64,000 bases of DNA from Sarcocystis neurona (lineage: Eukaryota; Apicomplexa; Conoidasida; Eucoccidiorida; Sarcocystidae), in contig KL647329.1 in the NCBI GenBank assembly GCA_000727475.1, forward strand, positions 515,105-579,104, written 5' to 3'. A program made the position numbers and the translations under genes. This document shows positions 48,452-60,485 of the stretch, one piece after another (the stretch's first letter is position 1; each line of letters opens with the position of its first letter). The notes beneath the pieces are model-generated. The model made no database searches. It was not told where the DNA came from and saw only the letters and a program-made list of their open reading frames with translations.

Positions 48452-48875
48452 GCTGCTCGCACTCCTGCTACTGTTGGCGGTATACGTGCTGCTTCTCTCT
48501 TTTGTGATGTAAGCTGCAGGTGCTGCATTTTCGAAGGTGAGCGTTCCGCGCCCTTTATAGTGTTGAAGGAGAAAGAGTGTCTTTACTTCCTCAGCGTAAT
48601 TCCCACACAGACACACCGTGCTACTGCATCGTCAGCTAAGGAGCAGCGGTAGCAGTTGCAGCTGCTGCTCGCACTCCTGCTACTGTTGGCGGTATACGTG
48701 CTGCTTCTCTCTTTTGTGATGTAAGCTGCAGGTGCTGCATTTTCGAAGGTGAGCGTTCCGCGCCCTTTATAGTGTTGAAGGAGAAAGAGTGTCTTTACTT
48801 CCTCAGCGTAATTCCCACACAGACACACCGTGCTACTGCATCGTCAGCTAAGGAGCAGCGGTAGCAGTTGCAGCT
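48452..48875 (+). repeat. 212-bp tandem duplication, apparently identical
   Basis: The block beginning GCTGCTCGCACTCCTGCTAC at 48452 recurs at 48664 and stays the same through GAGCAGCGGTAGCAGTTGCA. Copies are 48452-48663 and 48664-48875, with no difference noticed by eye. 212 is not a multiple of three, so any frame through both copies would shift. Confidence 0.9.
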
Positions 48876-49121
48876 GCAATTACACCTGCAATCGACCAGC
48901 TCAGCATGCTGCTGCATCTTGCACAGCAGATATCGCTGCTCGCTGCTTGTAGAAGCAATAGCTACTCCCCTTTTCAGATATCAAGCGGTCACAAGTGCTG
49001 CTTCTGCAGGACACTTGTATGCAGAGATGCATGTAGGCGCTGGCATCGGTTGGCACCGTTCTCTGCGTAGAGCTGCAGCTACCATCGGGCACTGGGGCCA
49101 ACGTTGCCGCTGTTGCTAACC

Positions 49122-49253
49122 TGCACTACTCCCCATTGAGCGTCGTTGCACAGATAAAGGAGAATATCCGGACCTTTCACGCAGTCCTGCACTACTCCCC
49201 ATTGAGCGTCGTTGAACAGATAAAAGAGAAGATCCTAACCTTTCACGCAATCC
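49122..49253 (+). repeat. 66-bp tandem duplication
   Basis: Copies 49122-49187 and 49188-49253 both begin TGCACTACTCCCCATTGAGC and differ at a handful of positions. 66 is a multiple of three, and the plus frame reads HYSPLSVV twice while the minus frame reads SVQRRSMGSSAGLRER twice. Confidence 0.9.
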
Positions 49254-49965
49254 TGCAACTGTGGGTGGTGGACTCGGTATCGTCACTGCCACTAATAGTC
49301 GGAGGTGCACCAATGAAAGAGGCTTCAGTAATTTTTCTTTGATCCCTCTACACACCAATGCACTTGTCGTAACACCTGCAGGTTGTGATACCTGTGGAGA
49401 CGCTGGACTCGCTGCTGCTGATTCTAAAGCGACTCGAGTACGGTTGGAGCTATGATGTCTGTTGGGAGCTCCTGCGGTGTCTGTTGATGGGTGTGTTTCC
49501 GGTAGTATACGTGTTTATGTATTGGATCATCGTTCGGACGATAAATCACCTGGTACTGAAGTTACCAACTCCGCTGCTGTAGTTAAAATTTCGGATGCGT
49601 CGGGTGCTGCCGTTGGTAAGCGTGCTGCGTGGAATATCACGACGCTGCTGCAGCAACTTGCACGGAAGGCGTCACGTTCGGGCGCACCTCAGCCACGCCT
49701 CCGCGAGACACATTGACCGCTTGAAATACACAGCTACCCAAGGTCGACACATCAGTACACATTTGTCCGCGAATGCGCGTTTGCATGGAGGGTGTGTGAA
49801 CACACGAAAACCAACCATCACACACGACTATTAAGCAAGCAGGAGCGGCTGCTGGATGTGCCTTGTCATAGAGAATTTGCATGTAAAGGGCCGCTGGTGA
49901 CGAGATCACCATGTGCGACTCCTACTTACGCCTGATTTTTCGCCCGCAGAAGAAGCCCCGGCGGC

Positions 49966-51341
49966 TCAAGACTTCTTTTGAGCTGCTAGAGAGTTGATTG
50001 TTATGTCACTGCCAAGCTTTTTCCATTGCTGTGTGTGCGAGGCTGCTGCTGCTGCGCTTCGTGTGCTGTCGTAGTGTGGCGCTTGCAAACGTTGCTGATG
50101 CATTGTGACACCACTGCTAACACTCTCGTATCCTGCAGCGGTTGCACACAAGAGAAGCGATGTCAGTAATGCTCCTGCTGCTAGTCTGTTAGTGGAGGAT
50201 TCTCGTATCTCACATCTGCCGGAGTCGGTATTTCCCATGTACTTAAGTGCAGTTGTGATGTAATTAGCGCGCCTGCCTTCTTATTGTGCAACTACACATG
50301 CGGAGACGGCTACTATAGCAGCGTGTCAAAACAAGTCTTACGTTTCACTGCATTAAACGGAAGTAGTTAAAGCTAATGGATTTCAGCATCCATTGCAGGT
50401 CACATTCTGTTGCAAGACTAGGATATAGAATTCTAGGTATTTTGAGAGACAAGTGTAGCTTTGTAATTCTGTTTGTCACCGCGGAGGTTGTCTTGGTGTG
50501 CTGTTCTTTTGGTCGTCTTATCCTGGGAAGCGTAACTGCCGAAAACGGCTGCCTAGGGTAGGACGGTTCACTCACAACAAGCGGTGCTCGACTCACGCGT
50601 CGTTTGTCGGTTTGGTAGTCTCCTACAGCCTCGAGCTGCAGTGGAACTACTTTTGCTGTTGCACTTCCTACGAAACCACTGCGGTAGGGCGACAAACGAA
50701 TAGTTGTGGTAAGAACTTTTCTGCTTCTACTCGGCTTACTCGTACGAAGCAGTCTGCTGCTGCAAAAAAAAGCTGCTCTTGTACGTGACTACTTTTGTTT
50801 CCGCACTGCTGTCGCTGTGGAAAAGTCTACTCTGCTGGTGCGCGGTGGCTCTGTAGACCTCGCAGCTGCTGTATTTCCCTCTTCCTTTCTTTCTTGCGTT
50901 GTTGCTACAGTTTTCAGGAATTTCTGGTGCGATGTAGAATGCCCGGTCAAGACGTGATATTACCTTCATCAAACGCAGTTCGGTTGTTGTTTTTATTCCC
51001 TGTTGGCTAGCTCTGCTTTTCAAAATTCTGTCGAAACACGCAGTGCTATTCTTGCCAGAGTATAGTGATCTCCCCGTGCTTGTTGCTTTGTGCTGCGGCC
51101 CACCGCTGCCGGTGACAGCTCCGAGGCTGCCTAAGGGCAGTAGCTGAAAGGGTGGATGCCGCCATGCACCTCCACATCTGTGCCCTTACCTTCGTCCCAA
51201 CGTTGCCCAGTGACACGCTGACGTCGCAGCTGCTCACGCGCTCTTGCTGTCGTTGTGACTGTGCAAACCGCCGGGCCCAGGGAACTGTGAGCAACCGGAT
51301 ATCCATTTCTGTGGTACGCCCGTGTAGAGGTACTATCACTC
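49966..51341 (-). CDS. Membrane protein, unrecognised, multi-exon
   Basis: Exons are 51341-51190 (LHGRTTEMDIRLLTVPWARR, donor AAG|GTAAGG), 50904-50793 (TQERKEEGNTAAARSTEPPR), 50678-50597 (GFVGSATAKVVPLQLEAVGD, donor CGC|GTGAGT) and terminal exon 50241-49966. The last three match in phase (1-2, 2-0, 0-stop); a small exon between the first and second is needed because their phases differ. The terminal exon has a hydrophobic segment LAAGALLTSLLLCATAAGY about 18 residues in, then about 50 mostly polar residues to the stop, suggesting one transmembrane helix and a short cytoplasmic tail. The 5' end lies above 51.35 kb and was not found. No domain was recognised; a surface or organelle membrane protein is inferred. 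Confidence 0.5.
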
Positions 51342-51489
51342 CTGGTACTTGTCGCTGCTGCAGGTGCTAACTCCGACCGATACTTTAGTCGATAACAAAG
51401 TTTGAGCGGACAATAGCGCTAGAAGGTTGGGGCTGTTGCATATCTGCATGTATACAAGTATGTAACAAAGTTCATGATGTGTGCGTATG

Positions 51490-51522
51490 TATACACGTAT
51501 ACGTATATATATATATATATGT
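51490..51522. repeat. TA microsatellite
   Basis: ATACGTATATATATATATATGT tract, non-coding. A similar short TA run is at about 52645-52660. Confidence 0.8.
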
Positions 51523-54032
51523 ACGTAGCGACTACGAGAAACATGAATAGCAACAATGCATCCGAATAACACTTTCCACGCACAGGAAGGCTACCAAAAG
51601 TGGATAGGCCTGTTTACAGTGCCCTCCACTGGTGAACACCTGCCCGGTGGTTGAACAGGAGATCCCATGTCAGCATCGTAGCTGCTATAGCAGCAACTAC
51701 AACACAGCTGACGTTTCACGCCTGGAAGCTCTCTTCACGCCGTGTAGCTCGGTGAGCCCTACAGAGCACTTTACGTGTATGGGTGTAGAACCCTCCCGAT
51801 CGTCGCTTTGGTTGTTACCGCGGAACATGCACGAGCAATGTTGAATCACTTATTTGGCCCCATAGCTTTCGTCATGCTGCAGCGCGGAGCAGCTGCGCGG
51901 CTCAAAAATGATGGCCTTGGTAATGACGCAGCTCCCTTGCAGCAGTTGATAACAGTTACTGGCGCAGCAGCTAGTATTACGGAGAGCTGCGGCTGCGGTT
52001 GCGGCTACGCGTGCTTTTAGCTATGTGCGTCGGCTCCAGCTCTTCCTCCTGTGAAGAACGCTCCACTTGAACAAGCCCTACACTGTAGTTTGGATTCTGC
52101 CGCATGGATACCCCTCTGTTGGCGTCCTACTGCCGTGAAGCGCTGCTCTGCGCCCTACGCAATCAAGCTGCATTTTTCATGCTTCTTGATTCTACTGCGG
52201 GCACCTGTCTAATGCACCTTTGCACCTTGCTCTTCTTGCCTGATGAGCATCTGCATCACGTGCCGTTGCTGCTGCCTATTAAGCTGTTTGCAACGAAGCC
52301 TCTTGGCTGCTTCACGTCTTACAGTGTAACTCCTCCTGTTTCGGTGGCTACAGCGGGTTCGCTGTCATTGCTGCGTAGCCCGTTGCTACACCTCTTCGTG
52401 TAGACGCTTCGTGGTGGCTGTCGGCGTGTGAAATTACGAGTGCTTACCGTTGCAGTCACCGCATCCAGCGCTTTATTTTCCACTGGTGTCTACTACGGGG
52501 TATGCCTGACGCGTTGCCGCTGCTGGGCGCCAGTGCGGTGGTGGCACTTGTCACTGACGTCTGGGCTGCTACTGCTGCTGCAGGAATGCCCAGCTATTGT
52601 GGAGACCTTGTATTCACCGTGCTCGCGCTTTACTCTCAGACGCATATATATATATATATATGTTCCTCTACGCAAACGGAGATCTGCGTGCGCTTAATCG
52701 TATCTCTACATAGGGTGGTTGTTCTGTATGGGTGTAGTTGTGTACCATGTTCAGCACGCTGGTAAAAGCGAAGGATTCTCTTTGACACTGTGTACCAGTG
52801 CTACGCGGGGTTGCGCGTTTTGATCTGTAAGCTCCTGCGGATTCCCCCTACCACTTTGGTGTCCCCCTGTAATCCTACGTGGTATTTTTTGCAGCTACTG
52901 ATAAAAAGTGCATATACCCCGGCGCACAGTAGTAGCACGAGAAGTCGGGGTGGTATACGTCTATGATATATAAGTATATGTACGGACGAGCGCGTGTATA
53001 CACAGAAAAATACATAAATCCTGGCGGAACTGTGTGTGCTGCGCAGTAAGACTCTGCTGGTTACGGTAGAAGCAGTCGCAGCAGCTGCTGCTGCTGCCAT
53101 TCCCGTTATGTGTCGTGCGTCAAGTCGCGTACAGGCGAAGAGTTTGCCGGTTAGGCTGCTGAAGCGCCGTTTCACGCAAGAATACAACGGAAAGGTGAGA
53201 AAAGAGGAGAGGGGGACAAAAGTCTACACTGGAGGAAAAACACAGGAGTGCAAAGGGGAACGCTGAAGAAGGTAAAGCGGGGCAAAAGCAGTAATAATAC
53301 AATGACTGCACACCAGAGACACACATTTTTGTCTCTACAACTCTTTTGTGTGGGCTGAGGTATGACTGAGGAGTGGTGCAAAGGTGAGGAATAAATTTTT
53401 TACTCGACTGTTCCAGCAAAAAAGCCTCAAGATTTGGTGATCGATCAACAGGGTTTCGGAACTATGCTGCGACACGCTGCAGGAGAGCAAATGCACACGA
53501 CCTGAATACACTACGAGACATGAAAGCAAGCCCGCACAGAGGTCTACCAACCGGGAACACAACATGCTAAGATAAACAGGAATTACTGCGCCTTCATATA
53601 TAAATACACATATATGTATGTTCCCGTGCTCCACTGTGTATATAGAGTATCTGAATACGCTTACCGTAAACGTGCGTGCCTATGCTTCCTCCTCACTTCT
53701 ATCACCGTAGGCGTCCGTATCTACTTCGTGTCTGTCCCTTCTACATTTTGGTCTTCCCGCTCCCACCTCTTCGCTGCAGCTAGTGCTCCACTGTCAGGTG
53801 GTTACTGTACTGCTATCGCCGCTGGTATGCTTCTGCTGGTATGCGCTCCCTTCTGTCGTAGCTGCTGCAGGTCTCGGGATGCGGTCCTCGAATATAAGTG
53901 ACGTTGATTCTGCGGAGATATCTCCATATGCCGCGTAAAGTCGCGACACGTTTCCTGCTCCCGCTGCTATCCATGGCTGTTGTGTTCATCACGCTACTGC
54001 TGCTGCTGTGCTACTTGCGGATGCATTTCTAG

Positions 54033-54062
54033 CTGGGGTTCCCTGGGGTTCCCTGGGGTTCC
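54033..54062 (+). repeat. Three tandem 10-bp units
   Basis: CTGGGGTTCC is repeated exactly three times (54033, 54043, 54053). It lies inside an open plus frame whose coding status is uncertain. Confidence 0.9.
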
Positions 54063-54656
54063 CCTTACTGCTGTTGGACAAGCGACTTCTTGGGCAGTGC
54101 AAACGCCGCAGCAACGCACTGTGCGACAGCTGTTCGCAAGGATGTGTCCGCAGAAATGCACAAAAACAATGCTGCCCCCCTTCTTGTCAGTTTCAACTAC
54201 ATACATAGACGTGCTTCAAAGAAGTGCAAAGAAGGAGCAAATTGGTACTGCGATTTTAATCCCGCTGCGGCAAGTCACGCATTCGAGTGCGCAAGTGATA
54301 CTTCTCTGCCCTGCACTGCATCAGGCTGCTGCCGTAGACAGTTGCATACGCCACGCAGCTGTCGCCCTGCCTGCTGTGTCCAGGTTGCTGTGGTGGCCGG
54401 TGCCGAGGCACTTCCTACGGGTGCTGCAGTCTTCTGCTTCACCTGGCAGGCAGGAAATTCACAAGACACAGGGCACCAGGCTCTAGGTTGCCTGCACGGA
54501 AAGCTTCGCAAACAACTTTGATCGCAGTGGGACAAATTGAACAAGAATGCATAAGCCTTGCCTGCAGAATACTACCGTATGTATACTTGGCCATTAACAC
54601 TCGTTGCACGACGTACGTAAGGTATCAAGGGCATTAACTGAAAACATACGTACAGA

Positions 54657-54930
54657 TACGTGCATGTAAAGGCAGTATGAGGGACATATTGACTCACGTG
54701 CATACACCTCTACAGCCAGGAGTTCATACACACAAGTTCGCAAAGATACACGAACCTGGCCGTAGCATCCGAAAAATCAGCCGAGACGCACACACACGTG
54801 CTTGTAAAGGCAGTGTGAAGGAGGTGTGGACTCAGGTTCATACGCCTCTACAGTCAGAAGTTGATACACACCAGTTCGCAAAAATGCACAAGCGTGATCA
54901 TAACATCTGAAGAATCAGCCGAGTCTAATC
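54657..54930 (+). repeat. Two ~138-bp tandem copies
   Basis: TGTAAAGGCAGTRTGARG, CACCTCTACAGYCAG-like and AGTTCGCAAARATRCAC words recur in order; the TTCGCAAA anchor is at 54737 and 54875 (period 138). Copies are diverged. 138 is a multiple of three and the plus frame reads HTPLQ...THKFAK twice, but no splice signals support translation. Confidence 0.8.
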
Positions 54931-55946
54931 TGTACACAAGGATGTGTCTACTTGTATGGATACGAACAAGCAAGTAATCCAGCGAAAGTCCCAAAGATGG
55001 ATGCACAATGCAAACAAAAGCGGCCAAAAAAAAAAGGGAGAGCGAGAGCCCTCACCGCCTGCGGATGGTAAGAGTGTAACAGTCTACGACTTCTGGGACA
55101 GACCCACGTCTGACGGTGCTACGCCTACATCTGTAGTGCTTGGGTATTCACATAACTATACATATGCCCATATATAGGTATTGTTAGATTACAGATATGC
55201 TAATTCACGAAAATTCTCAGAAGACGAACCGGAAATAATGGACATCGCTGTGGCGTGCGGAAACGCGAAAGCTAGGCTGCAGTAGTAGGGGCACCTCACG
55301 TGTGCAAGTACGCCAGTAGTGTTGCTCGGCCCTTTTTGAAAGATTGTATCGAGAGGGACTCGCATACGTGTGCGCGCAGATGTAGATGTTTGTGTGCAGT
55401 TTCACGCATGTAGGAACTGAAACGGATATACACATATGCGTCTAAAGAAACACACAGGGTGGTACACGTCAAGACAAAATCAGGTCAGAGTGTTACACGT
55501 TTACATGTGTGTCCGAGATGAAAATTGTTACCCTATATACCCAGACGGCGTAATGCTGGGTGCACGCGTTGTCCTGTGCCGAAGTGTTTCCTAATGATAT
55601 GACAGAGACAGGTCGTCGCAGCTTTCGAGCATCCTTAAATCTTTGTGAGCTATTCTCCTTTCTCAGGTCTGAGACTCATGCGCCACCAGGTGGAAAACTT
55701 TAGATGTATATGATCCTTCTGCGGCGGCATACAGCGTGACGCAATGTCCGTGAGGCGTGGGGTCGAGTTCCGGCAGTTACCACCACCTCTGTCCAAGGTT
55801 TTACGGTGAAGTAAGTGGAGCCGCAACAGAACATGAAAGCAGCACACACGTCCCCTGGATGAAGGCAGATCATCAAACTAAAAAGGTGCACTTTTTAGGA
55901 ATCTTGAGAGCGAAGTTCACACAGCCAGACGATGTCATCGAGGGAG

Positions 55947-56115
55947 TCATTGGTTCGAAGTCCGTCTCAGCATAGCGGCTAAGTCACTCTTGGCAGCTGC
56001 AGAGCGCTTCGTAACAGGAGGTGCAAAGAAGTCTCTCAGGTGGAGGTTTTCTTGCATAGCTAACACGGTTCTACTGTCTCCGCTGAAGCTGGCTGCACAG
56101 GCGAGGCGGCTGGCA
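55947..56115 (-). CDS. Candidate terminal exon, unrecognised
   Basis: After the acceptor CACTCACCTTCAG a 56-codon frame reads SRLACAASFSGDSRTVLAMQ and LRDFFAPPVTKRSAAAKSDL to a TGA. It is hydrophilic with a natural-looking C-terminus. The same junction read on the plus strand is a strong donor (AAG|GTGAGT) for an open plus frame, so strand is uncertain. Upstream minus frames at 56.15-57.06 kb could belong to it. Confidence 0.3.
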
Positions 56116-58547
56116 CTGAAGGTGAGTGTGCTCACGAAAGGCGGCGCTAGAGGGGAGAACAGTAGCAAAAGCTTGACTGACAGCACTGCTTCGTGAACAT
56201 GTCGGCCACGGTGCCGAAAGGGAGGAAGCCAGAGGAGGAACACAGGCCGAGAGAGGCGATGACGTCGGGGGTCGCTTCCCAAGTTGGACCGACGGACGAT
56301 TTGCCCTGCAGATTTATCCTGCCTGCTGTAGTAGAAGATATGGTCATCTTGGTGTTCTTACAGTCGGCGGGGGAGAAACAGTGGCACGACGAAGGAAAGA
56401 TAAATCGGACTCTGGGCGGGTATTGCAAGAAGCGCTCGTGCACCAGTGGGCATTTCCACACATGTGAGAATTTCAACAAGTACCGGCGCGCTGCTGGAGA
56501 ATTCAGAGACGCTGCTCTCTGTTGTTTCCAAGAATGACGGACGAAAAGAAGTTTCCTGCAACTAGAAGGGATGAGTTTGCTGGGGCGCTGCGAACATTTT
56601 TTCTTTACCACTGAAGGGCAGCGATCCTGCAGAATACTGCGCGGGGAAGCGAATACCAGAAGTTTCCAGTGCTGTAGTGGCCGGTAGGGCCACAGGGCGG
56701 GTCCAGTGCTGGGCAAGCAAGTAAAGTTTTCTGGTTGCGTTAAGTGTCTCTTCTCTTCCAGAAAATGAGCATCTAGCAATTCATTTCAATATTGCTTGAG
56801 CAGTCGCAGTTGCTGATACTACGGCATTGTCCGTTCAAGGCCTCCTGAAGCACAAGGACTTCTTGGAGGGGACGCTCACAGGCACGCGGAGGCGCGCCGA
56901 CGTCCTACCAAGGCCGCTACTGCGGAATACGAGCTGGGTGGCCCTGTTTTTCTCTGTTGCAAGAAGGCACGACGGACAGACTCCGCGCGGCCTGCAAGAT
57001 AACACTGACGAAGCAGCTGCTCTCGCCAGTGGTGTCAAAGAGGCTGCAAAGGCGGACAAATGCGAGCGCGGACTGCCGCGTTAGTTGTCACGCTGCGTTG
57101 AAGCAAAGCAGGAGGCCTGAAGGAAGACAGATCAAATTTGTTCGTTCCTGGCACTAGCGGCCCCGGCCGCAGGAAGAGGGCTTGTAACGCGGCGTGGCCA
57201 TTTCGTCTTCAGCCGAAGAAAAGATGCGGGCAACGAACGTGAGAGACACACGGACTCAGCACTACGCCTATTTTCGAGAAAACAACTGTTACATCATCTC
57301 CCGACTTCTCGCAAGACTGATAATTTTACAACGCAACATTACAAGTAGCGGCTCCTCACAGTAATGCAAACGTCCGCATACTACTGCAGGCAGACACCGG
57401 TGGAAGCTAGCGACAGGAAGGGCACTGGTGTTGTTAAGAACCAAGAAAGTGGAGACAACGAAGCTTCCCTATCCACGTAAATGCACGTAGGCGACACTGA
57501 ATTTGAGTCGAACCAGTGGAGTCGCGCTGACCCCTGCACCAGCCGCCAATCACCGTGACGGCTTGCTTCCTACGGCAGAAGCACCATTGAGTATAAAGGG
57601 CGCAGGAGGTGGATTGAGGTATACCTTACCGATAGTGCAGATGCAGTGTGTGTGTGTGGATCACACGACCGATCCGCAGAAGAACACGTCCCAGCTGCAA
57701 CTAGCTCTCGCAGCCGCGCCTGCAAACACACGGGTAGTAAGATGTTGTCAGCATCAGCTTCCGTAGACACGCACGACACTGACCGCAGGGGAATAGTTAC
57801 GCATCGGCCGAACGTAGTTGTCGCCGCAGGGGAAGAGCTACGCGTCGACAAAACCTAGTCCTCGACAGAGCACGTATCGCAGTGCCATTCCCCTTAGTGT
57901 CCCTTGCAATTCATTGCACGGGCGAAAAGAAAACGTACGATGAATACGGCAGCAGTAGGGACTGAAGAGCTCACGAAGCAGGAAACTAAGCTTATTTGCC
58001 CGTGACGGTCCCGACGTTATCTTCGCTGCAGACGCGAACACATACGCTGTACAAGGATCAGTTTCTCACTGCACTTCAGCAAGTTCCGAGGGTTTACCGT
58101 CTGACAGCTCTGAAGACTCTTCTACACTAGGGTGCAACACAGCTGTAGGTCACTTAGCCGGGCACGTGTAGCAGGCAACAGCAGGGTCCGCATTTGCGTC
58201 TGCCTCTTGTGGTGTTATCATAAAGTAAACTACTATGGCAATTCCTGAAAAGCAAGATACGAGTGATGCCGCGTTGGCGCCACTACGATGTTTACAAGGC
58301 GTGCGTCTACACGTACGCAGTAATGGAGTAACTACCGAGACCCAGCCCTTCGCAGGAAATGTAGACGCAGTTTAGCCAGCACCAAGACACTGCCAAGTCA
58401 GAGCGTCTGGGCGTCGTTCTGGATTTTAATCGGTAAACATGTACGTGCAGCACAAGGCACCAGTGCGACGCAGTGCACTACAATGAGATTCAACACGCAG
58501 GGACGCTAATATGGTCCCGACTCTCTTCAGGGGTTTCTTTCCTTCAG

Positions 58548-58763
58548 TAGAATCTGCTTTTATGATCTTTTCCTACATGGACGACCTCGTCACTACGGGC
58601 TGCAGCTTGGTGGGCTGCTCTTCCGCTCGCAACAGTACCGCGTCGAAGAAGTTGCAGGAAATATGATACCTCCGGGTTTCCCCACTAGATTATGGATGTG
58701 TCTTCCTGATGGACCCACGGGTGCGGGCGGAGGAAGTGTGTGCAAGCACGCGTACGTGTACAG
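58548..58763 (+). CDS. Clear exon of an unrecognised gene
   Basis: Between the acceptor GTTTCTTTCCTTCAG and a donor at ACAG|GTGTAT (phase 2 in and 2 out) the frame reads 71 codons of balanced sequence, including RPRHYGLQLGGLLFRSQQYR, MIPPGFPTRLWMCLPDGPTG and a Gly-rich turn. Composition strongly suggests real coding. Neighbouring exons were not identified, and the domain is not recognised; two Cys and Gly/Pro-rich turns would suit an extracellular protein. Confidence 0.5.
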
Positions 58764-59314
58764 GTGTATAGGCATTGACTCTCTGTGCCAAAGATGTAGA
58801 ACCGGTCACCCGTCAATCGTCCATCATACTTGCTGTCCTGACTCACCCAATTCTGTAAACTTTACACGTCAAGCTTTCCAGCTGCTCAAAACGTAGGGCT
58901 GTTGCTGAACATTTCTGAAGCTGATGGCACAACACAGATTTCCTGCACCGACTTTCGCTGATCGGATACTCAGTCAGACAAATGCGGGCAGCACACGGCA
59001 TACGCAGTACCGCTTACTTCTATGGAGCTACGGAAATTTGTGTCAATTTTCGATAGCGTGTGTACCCATTTGTGTACGCTGGCGCGTTCCTGTCTGCAAG
59101 CACAGCTACACGAGCGACTACACGCGCACTCGGAATGCATATACTTTGAATGCATATATATCCAGTATATATCCATGTAGTAGGTATGCCTCCGATTACA
59201 CGCCTCCGTGACGAAATACACGCACCTACGCAATGAACTGTTTGTCACTCCCAGCTGAGGGTGCTGTTTCGCCAGGCTTCCGTGCCTGTTCCCGAAGTGC
59301 GGATTAGACTTCCT

Positions 59315-59896
59315 TCATCTAACAACTTCAACCACTGGTGGCTGACACTTCTCATGCAGGTTATCCGCATCGTGCAGTTCTTTTCCCTCCTGAGGCTTCT
59401 TTCTTCCGGCTGCTTTCCCATCACGGGCCGCAGGTGGGAGTGAAGGAGTGCAGATGCTGCTGGTCTCTTGATGCGTGAAGCTCCCACAAACGCTGCGGTG
59501 GGAGAAGACCCGCCCCAGACTTCTTACGTTGTGCATCCCTGCCACATCGAGCACTTCAAGCGCGCGGCTGTCCGACTGCACTGCGTCTGTTGTTGCTCGC
59601 GCGCTCTGCTGCTTCAAAGCCCCGGCAGCATCGGAAGGCGCTGTACTGCGCTGCGTGTGGCTCGGCGTAAGAAAGTATGCAGGAAGGATGGAACAACAGC
59701 TACAGCTGTTCGTGGAGGAGCCTGCTGTTGCAGACAACGGGAAATAATACCCGAGCTCAGCAGAGTCTTCGCCTTCTTTCTCTGGCGTGTGCGCCACAAA
59801 GTGTGGTCGCAGTGCAGAAAGATTTTCTCCTGCCTCTACGCCGCGCAGCGAGGCGTCTTGAGCAGCACTTACTGGCGCCTGGGCCACGAAGCACAC
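59315..59896 (-). CDS. Candidate low-complexity open frame
   Basis: A 193-codon minus frame rich in Ala, Ser, Thr, Glu and Pro with few hydrophobics, plausible as a coccidian low-complexity exon. The opposite strand has a 145-codon frame over the same DNA, but with Cys/Arg-rich, less natural composition. No domain was recognised. Confidence 0.3.
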   Translation of the reverse strand: MCFVAQAPVSAAQDASLRGVEAGENLSALRPHFVAHTPEKEGEDSAELGYYFPLSATAGSSTNSCSCCSILPAYFLTPSHTQRSTAPSDAAGALKQQSARATTDAVQSDSRALEVLDVAGMHNVRSLGRVFSHRSVCGSFTHQETSSICTPSLPPAARDGKAAGRKKPQEGKELHDADNLHEKCQPPVVEVVR

Positions 59897-60485
59897 CTGC
59901 GATGAACGTTACAAACCCAAGCCGTTGAGTGCATACGCATTCGTGTCCCCTCTTTCATCTAAATAACTGGGTGATAATACAGTACGTGTGTATCTATATG
60001 TACGGACGTGTACGCATTATGATGTATTTATGCAGCAACGGATTGGAGCACTACACGTGCTGAGGAATTTCTTACGGCCAGGATCATTACACGTGCAGAT
60101 ATATGTATACATGGATGTATGCGTGCGTGTGCTTGTACCGAGATATTTGCGTTGGCTAACCAAGTACCTGTCCACACCGTCCTCTGTTGTCCGTACCCCC
60201 CAATGTGGATGCATGCAATTTCTTCTTTTCGAACGTTCGTGGGCAGCTGTAAGCGCTCAAGTTTGTACCTCTAAGTATGTACAACTGTACCTGTGCAGGC
60301 AGCAGGCGTCAAACTTGTACGCCCCGGGGAGCTCCTCCCAGCCGTCAGGGACTTACACATATAGTGCATAGGCCTACGTAGGCGCATGGTGCCTGAGCTA
60401 TTCTGCGCCTACACATGTGCTCCTATCAGGTTTCACGTCGTCCACCAGGGGTAAACCAATTTCAAATGTCGTACTTGACTGTCAC

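Larger units (their letters stand above)
47100..49960. other. Triplet-rich, duplicated DNA with no firm gene
   Basis: Open frames exist on both strands (for example plus 47550-48029, minus 47900-48379 and short plus frames 49136-49716), but they are repeat-driven and conflict. The segment contains the 212-bp and 66-bp duplications listed separately. A low-complexity gene may be present, but its strand cannot be decided by eye. Confidence 0.4.
51632..58500. other. Low-certainty region with scattered open frames
   Basis: Protein-like pieces are plus 51650-51751 (CQHRSCYSSNY, ending before GTGAGC), plus 53980-54486 and the overlapping 54090-54521, minus 56147-56779 (210 codons) and the 55947-56115 exon listed separately. 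Several stretches are open on both strands, and strands could not be chosen. From 54.55 to 55.6 kb and 57.2 to 58.5 kb nothing convincing is seen. Confidence 0.35.

Noticed and set aside
55930..55970. GGTTCGAAGTCC resembling a tRNA B box
   Set aside because: No A box, anticodon arm or paired acceptor stem at the right spacing.
58511..58668. YMDDL in a short plus frame, reminiscent of a reverse transcriptase active site
   Set aside because: No other polymerase motif is near, the frame is only about 50 codons, and the overlapping frame is a better exon.
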